IMG/VR virus record: IMGVR_UViG_3300046516_001491
Coordinates: 1-38,401 of that record
Direction: 5' to 3' (one strand)
Length of the DNA stretch: 38,401 nt
Origin: a virus
Shown here one piece after another: positions 31,833 to 38,401 of this stretch; within the stretch, counting starts at the first letter, position 1, and each line of letters opens with the position of its first letter. Under the pieces are notes generated by a model. It was given only the letters and a program-made list of their open reading frames with translations. It searched no databases and was not told the DNA's origin. A program made the position numbers and the translations under genes.

Positions 31833-32171
31833 ATGCAACTCACGACCTCGTTCACCACCTGGGATCCCGATGATCGCTGCGTCACGTTCGCGGTGGTGTA
31901 CGAGGTAAAGGTCGCTGCCGGGGGTTTCCCCCAGGAGATGGAGATCGTCGCGACCTACCTGGAGACATGTGCCGAGCCTTCGTCGGCGTCCCTTCCGGTC
32001 CTTCTTATGATCGAGCGATGGTTCACCGCCGCACTCGACACGAACGCCGGCTACATGAGGGATACGGTCAAGGCGGCATGCGTCGAGCATTTCGCCCGGT
32101 GGTACCAGCAGGAGCAGGACGAGCGGCACTGCGAGCGGCAGCGCGATCGCGAGGAGTGGCACCCATTCTAG
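31833..32171 (+). CDS. Hypothetical early protein
   Basis: A 112-residue product; the frame is open through the repeat, but protein-like sequence and an ATG begin at 31833, after the repeat gene stop. It has a beta-rich first half (VTFAVVYEVKVAAGGFPQEM), a central helix (LLMIERWFTAALDTNAGYMR) and a charged Glu/Arg/Gln-rich tail. No cysteine motif. Shine-Dalgarno weak. Function unknown. Confidence 0.5.
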   Translation: MQLTTSFTTWDPDDRCVTFAVVYEVKVAAGGFPQEMEIVATYLETCAEPSSASLPVLLMIERWFTAALDTNAGYMRDTVKAACVEHFARWYQQEQDERHCERQRDREEWHPF

Positions 32172-32197
32172 GCTTCATACCAGGAGGAAAATCACAT

Positions 32198-32566
32198 ATG
32201 TCGAGTGACGCCCCGGTCAACATCCTCGCCCCGGCCCGCGGCAAAGTAGGCGTTCATGCGATGGCGTGGAGCGATACGTATTCGTTCCTGTTTCCACCAA
32301 GCGACCCCTTCCCGCCGAGGCTCGCTGACATCGCGGTGGCCTGGCATCTGTTCTTCCTGTCCTACCACGCACAGACGATCAACAAGGTTCTTGAGTGGAT
32401 CTCCGCCCACGGCAGCGTGGAGATCTGCCCCTGGCTGTATGACGAGCACAGGGCCGACGTCGAGGCGATGCTCCCCTCCGCACCCGCATCGTGTTGGGCG
32501 CGGCAAGAAGCGTTTATCTACAACATCGGAGCTGATGATGGCAACGGAAATTGCAGCGGCCTTTGA
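32198..32566 (+). CDS. Hypothetical early protein
   Basis: A 122-residue product behind an excellent AGGAGG (32182-32187), which fixes the start at 32198. It has a hydrophobic/aromatic core (LADIAVAWHLFFLSYHAQTI), EWISAHGSVEICPWLYDEHR and a loop-rich end. Two cysteines, no metal motif. It overlaps the following gene by 29 bp. Function unknown; position in the replication region. Confidence 0.5.
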   Translation: MSSDAPVNILAPARGKVGVHAMAWSDTYSFLFPPSDPFPPRLADIAVAWHLFFLSYHAQTINKVLEWISAHGSVEICPWLYDEHRADVEAMLPSAPASCWARQEAFIYNIGADDGNGNCSGL

Positions 32567-34235
32567 GGCGCCCCCTGGCTTTGGTCTCGGGCCGAACGCG
32601 GCGGCCGAGGCGGGCCTGACACTCCAGCAGGTGCGGCAGTACATCGAGGATGAATTCATTGAGGGGGTCGACTTCGGCGAGATCCCCGGCACCGGCGGCG
32701 GCAAGGACAAGCCGAAGAAGAAGCCGCTGCTCCAGCCAGGCGCACACAAGCTTTTCCGCCTCTTCCACTGCTGGGCGATGCACACCATCGACTTCATCGA
32801 ACTGGGCAACGGCCATCTCGAGGTTCGGTCGAAGACGTCCCTTATCCAGTTCGGCACCGGCTCTCCGTGCGGCGAGGGGTTGGGATCGTGCTCGACGATG
32901 GAGAAAAAGTACCGCTACCGCAATGGCGAGCGGCAATGCCCATCGTGCGGCAAGGCGAACATCATCAAGGGTAAGCCGGAGTTCTCTAAGGGTCAGCAGG
33001 GCTACGCCCAGGGCGGGTGGCTCTGCTTCAAGAAGCTGGGCGGGTGCGGCGAAAGCTTCCCTGACGCCGACACGCGGATCGTCGGTCAGACGATCGGGCA
33101 GGTAGAGAACCCCGATCTGGCCGACCAGCGTTTCACGGTCGAGGCGATGGCGGTCAAACGCGGTGACGTCGCTGCGGCCCGCACGATGGCCTGCGTGAGC
33201 GACATGTTCGGCACCGAGGATGATCCCCCGCAGCGACCAGAACCACAGCAGCAGGCTCCGCAGCGGGAGTCGAGCCGGCCGCCGGCCGCACCGGAGCCAG
33301 CCACGCCATCGTCCGGCGCTGGCATCCAGTTTCGTGATGACCTGAACGCACTCGACCGTCGGGATTACCCCGGGATCGTCACGCACATGAGGGGGTTCAT
33401 CAAAAGCAAGGGCTGGGCTAACGTGACCAAGTTCGGCGACCTTGACTCCGGCCAGGTTGCGTACTGCCGCAAGGAAGCCGACCGGTGGAAGCAGGAACAC
33501 CCTCCGTACGATGAGCCTGATGCGGTTCCCGTTGACGAGGCTCCGGCCACCGCCCCAAATCCGTCGCCGGCTGTTCCGCCACGCCCGCCCGGTGGCGGCA
33601 AGCGGCTGTTCGACTTCGCCCGCGGTCTCGATCCCGACGGTGCCCAGGGGATGATGGGTTGGCTGAACGCCTACGGCGCCAAGCAGAACCCACGATGGGG
33701 TGCCCGCGTGGTCGACTGGACCGCCGAGCAAGCCGACGTTGCTCTGGCCGCACTGCGGACCGCCTACGGTATTCCTGATGAAGCGATCCCGCAGCCAGTG
33801 GCCCCGCCCAAGCCGTACCCCCAGAACAACTCCGGCCACGGCCGTGGGCAGTACGCGACCCCTCAGCAGATCGCTGCCTATCGCGATTGGGCCATCGGGT
33901 TCACGGAGGACTGCAACCAGCGGTGGTACGACGACTGCCAGGATGAGAACGGGAATATCTTGCCTGACACCAAGGCGGTGCTCCATGAGCATCAACTGAC
34001 GTTCCACTTATTGAAGTGGGCGATCGCTGGCAAGATGCTCGCCGAGCTCGATCTGACGCTCGACGCCGAGAGCGGCAAGCCCGTGCCCAAATGCTCGATC
34101 GAGCAGGCCAAGGCATACGTCGCGATCGCCTACCACCGCTCGCCTGGGGTGGTCCTGGCAGAAGCTCAAGGTTACTTCGGCATGCAGGTGGAGATTGAAC
34201 TGAAGCGTCAGCGTGAGGAGGTGGGATCGCGATGA
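32538..34235 (+). CDS. Zinc-ribbon phage DNA-metabolism protein, recombination-like
   Basis: 565 residues from ATG 32538 (ATG 32535 is one codon earlier; GGAG at 32528 suits 32538 better). Residues 30-130 carry EFIEGVDFGEIPGTGG, PLLQPGAHKLFRLF and GEGLGSCSTMEKKYRYR, a pattern known from many phage proteins next to recombination genes. A zinc ribbon follows: Cys134-x2-Cys137 and Cys163, Cys170. Pro-rich linkers then join two small helical domains (about 260-310 and 365-415) and a C-terminal helical domain (450-560). A single-strand annealing or DNA-end-binding role is suggested by this neighbourhood, not by a catalytic motif. Confidence 0.5.
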   Translation: MATEIAAAFEAPPGFGLGPNAAAEAGLTLQQVRQYIEDEFIEGVDFGEIPGTGGGKDKPKKKPLLQPGAHKLFRLFHCWAMHTIDFIELGNGHLEVRSKTSLIQFGTGSPCGEGLGSCSTMEKKYRYRNGERQCPSCGKANIIKGKPEFSKGQQGYAQGGWLCFKKLGGCGESFPDADTRIVGQTIGQVENPDLADQRFTVEAMAVKRGDVAAARTMACVSDMFGTEDDPPQRPEPQQQAPQRESSRPPAAPEPATPSSGAGIQFRDDLNALDRRDYPGIVTHMRGFIKSKGWANVTKFGDLDSGQVAYCRKEADRWKQEHPPYDEPDAVPVDEAPATAPNPSPAVPPRPPGGGKRLFDFARGLDPDGAQGMMGWLNAYGAKQNPRWGARVVDWTAEQADVALAALRTAYGIPDEAIPQPVAPPKPYPQNNSGHGRGQYATPQQIAAYRDWAIGFTEDCNQRWYDDCQDENGNILPDTKAVLHEHQLTFHLLKWAIAGKMLAELDLTLDAESGKPVPKCSIEQAKAYVAIAYHRSPGVVLAEAQGYFGMQVEIELKRQREEVGSR

Positions 34236-34807
34236 GCGACGGCGGCGCCGAAAGCATTGCGGTGATGCACCCTCTATTCCAAGGGGGAGAAGGCGGTTCG
34301 ATTCCGACCTCGGCGCTTTCTGCGAAGTCTCTGGTGATCGAGGGAATCCCGTTCCTTGAGGCAAAACGGCTCAACCGTCTGTGGCATTCGCGTATGCCTC
34401 GCTTTGGAACCGGGTTCATCAAGAAACAGCCTTTTCTGTCATTCGGAGCTCGGCATGGTGATGTGACCTATGCCGTTGCGATCTGGTCGAACCCTGCCGC
34501 TCGTCATCTTCCGCAAGGCACCTGGTTGGAGTTACGCCGCTTGGCGACATCACCGTCAGCGCCGAGGAACTGTTGCTCTCGGATGCTACGAATCATGGAG
34601 TTGTTGATCCGTCGCCAACGTCCCGAGATCGTGAACCTGATCAGTTACCAGGACACGGAAGTCCACTCTGGATCGATCTATGCCGCTGCGGGCTGGAAGA
34701 GGACGACTTTGAGCGCGGATGGCGACGAGTGGGATCGTCCGAATCGGAGTCGGCCGAAGGTTCAATCCTCTGCTGCGAAGCAGCGTTGGGAGAAATCGCT
34801 CCTATGA
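34232..34807 (+). CDS. Mom-like GNAT-fold DNA modification enzyme candidate
   Basis: A 191-residue product, ATGA-coupled at both ends. The features of the Mom-related GNAT group are present: WHSRMPRFGTGF (51-62), AVAIWSNPAARHLPQGTWLE (81-100), LRRLATSPSAPRNCCSRML with the acyl-CoA-side helix (101-119), and ISYQDTEVHSGSIYAAAGW (137-155), which closes the fold. In Mu, Mom converts adenine to a carbamoylmethyl form that blocks restriction. Here the enzyme would modify phage DNA bases or a similar target. The N-terminal 30 residues are variable. An ordinary acetyltransferase is the alternative. Confidence 0.65.
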   Translation: MSDGGAESIAVMHPLFQGGEGGSIPTSALSAKSLVIEGIPFLEAKRLNRLWHSRMPRFGTGFIKKQPFLSFGARHGDVTYAVAIWSNPAARHLPQGTWLELRRLATSPSAPRNCCSRMLRIMELLIRRQRPEIVNLISYQDTEVHSGSIYAAAGWKRTTLSADGDEWDRPNRSRPKVQSSAAKQRWEKSLL

Positions 34808-35733
34808 TCCTCTCCTCGGACATCGATCTCGCTCGCCGCTGGGCGGAGAACTACCGCCTCAAAGGGTACAACCCTCTGCCCAGCGCCATGGCTAGCCCCG
34901 AGGGGCGCAAGAAGCCGCTGTGTGCTTACGCTTGCTACTGGGAGGAGCCGGCACCCGCCGGCCTCTTCCTTCGCTTCCCCACGAGTAATATCCAGCTTGT
35001 GACAGGACGTCGATGGCAACTGCTGGTGATCGACCTGGACGGTCCCGAGGCGATAGAGCAGTGGGATCGCCTGGGACGATGCCCGTGGACCTGGATCACG
35101 CACTCCGGTGGCAACGGGCGGCACATCTGGTTCCGTCTGCCCGAGGGGCTGAGCCGTCCCCTGCCCTCAGTCACCCTCTGGAAAGGCGTCGGACCGCACT
35201 CGGCGATCGAGCGGCTTTGCGATCAAAAACTGGTGATGGTCCCCCCATCGATTCACCCCCGCACCGGCAAGCGATACCGCTTCCTCTCGCGAGCGCACAG
35301 CCCATCCGGCGTCACTCGGCCCGCGATGTGCCCTGACTGGGTTCTCGCCTTGCAACCGGTCGAACCCGAGCGGACCGTCGAGCCGTTCCGCTCGCGTGTC
35401 TCTCTACCGCTGACCGACGTTCGCCTGCGGTACCGCGTCGACGACGTTCTTGACGCGATCTTGGACAAGCCCAACCTCGCGGCGACCTGGGGCCTTCGCC
35501 TGGCGTCCCGCCCCTGCCGTTCGGCCGGCTGGGTGTCGTGCCATGCCCTCGATCGCCCCGACAACAACCCATCGGCCCGCATCTCGATCGAGACCGGCCG
35601 CTACTGGGAGCCCGGTGACGGGGCGATCGGCCTGTTCGACCTCGCCGTGCGGCTCGGTGCCTACGGCTCGTGGACTGAGGCCGTGAACGACCTGGGCGAC
35701 CAGTTGCGGGTTGCTGCCGTTCGTTCCTCTTGA
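34804..35733 (+). CDS. Prim-pol (archaeo-eukaryotic type primase/polymerase) domain protein
   Basis: A 309-residue product from an ATGA overlap. Residues 5-200 fit the bifunctional primase/polymerase fold: YRLKGYNPLPSAM at the N-terminus, LLVIDLDGPEA (Asp77 and Asp79 as metal ligands), ITHSGGNGRHIWFRLP (nucleotide-binding SGGNGRH at 101-107), and LVMVPPSIHPRTGKRYRF (motif III). The C-terminal 90 residues (WVSCHALDRPDNNPSARISI, YWEPGDGAIGLFDLAVRLGA) form a small domain of unknown role. It should make primers for phage DNA replication and acts next to the helicase. Confidence 0.75.
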   Translation: MILSSDIDLARRWAENYRLKGYNPLPSAMASPEGRKKPLCAYACYWEEPAPAGLFLRFPTSNIQLVTGRRWQLLVIDLDGPEAIEQWDRLGRCPWTWITHSGGNGRHIWFRLPEGLSRPLPSVTLWKGVGPHSAIERLCDQKLVMVPPSIHPRTGKRYRFLSRAHSPSGVTRPAMCPDWVLALQPVEPERTVEPFRSRVSLPLTDVRLRYRVDDVLDAILDKPNLAATWGLRLASRPCRSAGWVSCHALDRPDNNPSARISIETGRYWEPGDGAIGLFDLAVRLGAYGSWTEAVNDLGDQLRVAAVRSS

Positions 35734-35761
35734 TCTCTCACCCTTGGATTGGAGCACACTC

Positions 35762-36748
35762 ATGAACAGCGAAATTCAGCCAATGACAGCCGCGCGTGCC
35801 CGGTCTCTCGTTGACGACATTCGGTCTCGCTTAGGGGAGGTGCGGGATCTCATTCTGGAGTTCTACACCAGCGAGGGATGGGTGGCACTGGGTTATCCGT
35901 CCTGGCTCGACTGCGTCAAGAACGAGTTCGGTCATAGCAAGACCTGGCTCTACCAGGAACTCAACGCAGCGATCATCGAGCAACAGCTTTCGATTGAGAG
36001 TGAAACCGAGAGGAATGGAGAAGATGCGCAAATTTCCGCAATTGCGGACAAGTCGTATTCGGATTCAAGCAAACCTCCAAACACGAGTCGTAAGTCCGGT
36101 TCATCTAACAGGATGCCGGAAGGTCAAATTCGGCCTCTTGCCCAATTGCCGACCGCTGAGGCGCGCCGTGAGGCGTACAAGGAGGCCAGCGCCAACGGTG
36201 AACCCACTGGCAAGAAGGTGCAGGAGGTCGTCGATAAGAAGCTTGGCAAGACCAGGGTCAACGGGGTGCTCCAGGACGATCCGCCCGACGTCGCCAAGCA
36301 GCGGCAGCGGGGCATCCTCGCCCCCGACGTCGTGCCCGAGGTGACGGAGCCCGAGCCGGTCGAGGAGCAGTTGCCACTGCCGATGGACGCCAAAGAGGGG
36401 GAGATGAGCGAGGAGTTGTGGCTGGCGACGTTGCCCCTCAACGAGCAGCTTCGCGGCACTTGCCTGCTGATCTTCCAGCGGGACGCGATGGTCTACCGTG
36501 CGATGGAGTCGGTCCGTCGCACCTTCCAGCATCACGCCTCCCGCATCATGAAGTCCTATCGAAACCGTCGGCCCAGGTCGGCAGGTGGAGGCGAGTACGT
36601 CTACCGGTTGACCTCATTCATGAGGTTGAACCACCCCAAGCACTGGCACCTCTGTGCACCGACCGACAAAGGCGGCTGCGCTGGCGAAGGGACGATCGGG
36701 ACCATCGGGGAATGCCCCAGGTGCCGGGGCCGCGGCTACTGGATCTGA
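35762..36748 (+). CDS. HTH plus zinc-finger replication-region protein
   Basis: A 328-residue product with a GGAG leader. Residues 15-75: LGEVRDLILEFYTSEGWVAL, GYPSWLDCVKNEFGHSKTWL and YQELNAA, a helix-turn-helix arrangement seen in plasmid/phage DNA-binding proteins. A Ser/Lys-rich hinge follows (about 90-120), then a helical stretch with TGKKVQEVVDKKL. The end holds CAPTDKGGCAGEG and CPRCRGRGYW, a four-cysteine zinc-binding module like DnaJ-type ribbons. Specific function not recognised; likely DNA-binding. Confidence 0.55.
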   Translation: MNSEIQPMTAARARSLVDDIRSRLGEVRDLILEFYTSEGWVALGYPSWLDCVKNEFGHSKTWLYQELNAAIIEQQLSIESETERNGEDAQISAIADKSYSDSSKPPNTSRKSGSSNRMPEGQIRPLAQLPTAEARREAYKEASANGEPTGKKVQEVVDKKLGKTRVNGVLQDDPPDVAKQRQRGILAPDVVPEVTEPEPVEEQLPLPMDAKEGEMSEELWLATLPLNEQLRGTCLLIFQRDAMVYRAMESVRRTFQHHASRIMKSYRNRRPRSAGGGEYVYRLTSFMRLNHPKHWHLCAPTDKGGCAGEGTIGTIGECPRCRGRGYWI

Positions 36749-36783
36749 TCGACTCACGCCTAACGGGAAAGTGAGGTGAGGGT

Positions 36784-37164
36784 ATGGCTGCGCCTATTCA
36801 GCTTGAACAACGAATGACGACCGCCGAGGAACGGGAGGCCATGCGTTGTGGCACCTGCGGTGTTCCCTGGGACGAACACACCGACGCGTGCACTCGACAC
36901 GCCTTCCGGCCGGTTCCGGCGGTAGCGGAGGCTCTGATTGCTGCTACCGCGAGCCCCGTGGTTCCGATCCCTGCGTTTATCTACGGCCTTCCTTTATGGA
37001 AGGATCGAACTCAGGCCGAATGCCTTGAAAAGCCGGCCGCCCCCTTTCCGATCGTTCCGACGACTCAGTGCGTCGTTGAGCCTCTCGTCTGGGATGAACG
37101 TATCAGGCGATTGGTCAACCGAGAAACCCTGGGCAAGCCTGCCACTCCGGGAGCACCGGAATGA
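36784..37164 (+). CDS. Hypothetical protein with N-terminal Cys/His knuckle
   Basis: A 126-residue product starting with MAAPIQLEQRM. RCGTCGVPWDEHTDACTRH (residues 21-39) offers Cys-x2-Cys, two His and a further Cys, a small zinc-knuckle-like unit. The remainder is Pro/Ala-rich with little order. It overlaps the helicase start by ATGA, so both are probably co-translated. Function unknown. Confidence 0.5.
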   Translation: MAAPIQLEQRMTTAEEREAMRCGTCGVPWDEHTDACTRHAFRPVPAVAEALIAATASPVVPIPAFIYGLPLWKDRTQAECLEKPAAPFPIVPTTQCVVEPLVWDERIRRLVNRETLGKPATPGAPE

Positions 37165-38401
37165 GCTTGCTCACGAAGCCCGAGTTGGGTCCAGACACAC
37201 TGACGTCCCGACCCTATCAGGTCGACGGCTTCAACCGCGTTCGACGAGAGTTCGGCGGCGGCAAGCGGTCGACACTAGTGATCTGGGGCACGGGCTTAGG
37301 CAAGACCATATTGATATCAAAGATCTGTAGATCATGCGTCGAGAAAGGTGGACGTGCGTTGGTGATCGTCCACCGCGACACGCTGGCGGAGCAGACGCTG
37401 CAAAAATTGAATCGCGTTGGGATCGAGGCTGGTCTGGAGATGGCCAGTTCCTACGCTCGAAGCCTGTTCGAGCCGGATGTCGTGGTCGCCAGCGTCCAGT
37501 CCTTGCAGAAGAAGCGGCTTGAATCGTTTGCGGCCGATTACTTCAAATTGATGATCTTCGATGAGGCGCACCACTGCACAGCGCCCACATATCGGAACAT
37601 AATCAGGCACTTCCAGAAAGCGAAGTATCTCGGTGTGACCGCCACGCCCGACCGGGCCGACGAGGATTCGCTGGCCGACATCTTCGAGTCGGTCGCCCAT
37701 GAGATGGGCATGATCGAGGGAATGGTCGCCCCGGCACCAGGGCCCTATCTGTCGCGGCTGGACATCTTCCGCCTTGACCTGGGAATTGACCTTCGCGGTC
37801 TGCGGAGGACCGAGGAAGACTTCAACCTGGCCGAGCTTGAGGAGCGGCTTCTGCCCCTGATCGAGCCGCTCGCCAACAAGACTCGCGAAAAGATCGGGGA
37901 CCGCCCCACGCTGATCTTCACGCCCGACGTGGGTAGTGCCACCGGAGCGGCCACCGCGTTCCAGAACCTGGGCATGCGAGCCGACTGGGTTAGCGGCGAT
38001 TGCCGCAACAAACTCGAACGGATCGAGCGGTTCAAGAACGGCGACACGCAGATCCTGTGTAACTGCAACCTCATCTCCGAGGGCGTGGACATCGAGCAGG
38101 TGCAGGCGATCGGCCTCTGGACGCCAACCAAGTCCCGAAGCCGGATGGCCCAGCAGATCGGCCGTGGGACGCGTCTGGCGGCCGGCAAGCTAAACTGCCT
38201 CATCCTCGATATGGCGAACCTGACCGACCAGCACAGCCTGGTCCGGCCCGAGGATCTCTTCGACACGATGGGCACTCACCCGGAAGTGCTCGCCATGATG
38301 ACCGCATCGATCGACAAGGCCAGCAAGTCTGGCCAGAGCCTTGACCTTCTCGAAGTTGTGGAGAAGTCACAGAAGGAACACACCGAGCGGGAAGTGATCA
38401 G
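37161..38401 (+). CDS. DEAD/DEAH-type SF2 helicase (3' partial)
   Basis: At least 413 codons; the frame leaves the window. ATG 37161 overlaps the previous stop. Motif Q region RPYQVDGFNRVRREF; Walker A WGTGLGKTILI (about 42-52); Ia-like IVHRDTLAEQTL; DEAH box MIFDEAHHCTAP (about 130-141); TATPDRADE (motif III, about 160); C-terminal RecA core with LIFTPDVGSATGAA, CNCNLISEGVDIEQVQ (motif V) and MAQQIGRGTRLAAG (motif VI, about 328-341). This is the type III restriction/UvrB-like SF2 class often found in phage replication modules beside prim-pol. It uses ATP to unwind or translocate on DNA. Confidence 0.85.
   Translation, partial: MSLLTKPELGPDTLTSRPYQVDGFNRVRREFGGGKRSTLVIWGTGLGKTILISKICRSCVEKGGRALVIVHRDTLAEQTLQKLNRVGIEAGLEMASSYARSLFEPDVVVASVQSLQKKRLESFAADYFKLMIFDEAHHCTAPTYRNIIRHFQKAKYLGVTATPDRADEDSLADIFESVAHEMGMIEGMVAPAPGPYLSRLDIFRLDLGIDLRGLRRTEEDFNLAELEERLLPLIEPLANKTREKIGDRPTLIFTPDVGSATGAATAFQNLGMRADWVSGDCRNKLERIERFKNGDTQILCNCNLISEGVDIEQVQAIGLWTPTKSRSRMAQQIGRGTRLAAGKLNCLILDMANLTDQHSLVRPEDLFDTMGTHPEVLAMMTASIDKASKSGQSLDLLEVVEKSQKEHTEREVI

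Noticed and set aside
32514-34007. 497-codon minus-strand open frame
   Set aside because: Antisense to the zinc-ribbon gene; no motif.

Overview
The window looks like a contiguous 38.4 kb piece of a tailed-phage or prophage genome (high GC, dense same-strand genes, many 4-bp ATGA start/stop overlaps). No sheath or contractile-tail gene is seen. A recognisable tail tube, tail assembly chaperone and a 763-codon tape measure point to a long non-contractile tail (siphovirus-like). The host cannot be read directly. Repeated LamG domains, GC-rich codon choice and the style of the small accessory proteins suggest a planctomycete-like or similar high-GC bacterium; this is an inference of modest strength. 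No integrase, DNA polymerase, tRNA, CRISPR array or clear endolysin is in the window.

Layout. 1-28.3 kb (+): late morphogenesis operon. It runs through the C-terminal part of the large terminase, small proteins (two membrane-type), a Mu gp29-like portal, a MuF-type head protein reached by an apparent -1 frameshift, a ParB-like-domain protein, a Mu I-like protease carrying a nested scaffold, a decoration protein, the major capsid protein, and a glycosyltransferase. A block of surface proteins follows (LamG protein, fibre-like protein, small repeat protein), then connector and head-closure proteins, a 1673-codon LamG/glycoside-hydrolase adhesin, tail completion and neck proteins, the tail tube, a tail assembly chaperone with a second -1 frameshift, the tape measure and distal-tail proteins. 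The operon ends at a strong intrinsic terminator at 28325-28351.

28.3-31.0 kb: control region. A minus-strand gene with a hydrophobic N-terminus converges on the late operon. A small plus-strand gene and two tandem paralogous XRE repressors (minus strand) follow. The repressors are divergent from a small HTH gene with a good sigma70-type promoter and a dyad operator candidate. A phage-encoded sigma70-family factor comes next.

31.0-38.4 kb (+): early/replication region. It holds a DUF6948-like protein, a glycine-rich protein built on about 50 GGC-NNC hexamers, small unknowns, a zinc-ribbon protein of a phage recombination-like family, a Mom-like GNAT DNA-modification candidate, a prim-pol-type primase, a helix-turn-helix/zinc protein and an SF2 helicase that runs off the end.

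The most notable observations are: a near-ideal CCCTTTC slippery heptamer joining portal to MuF; a nested scaffold with a perfect Shine-Dalgarno sequence; virion proteins whose core folds are interrupted by inserted beta modules; a virion hydrolase split by such a module; a Mom-like modifier; a phage sigma factor next to duplicated repressors; and the hexamer-repeat gene.
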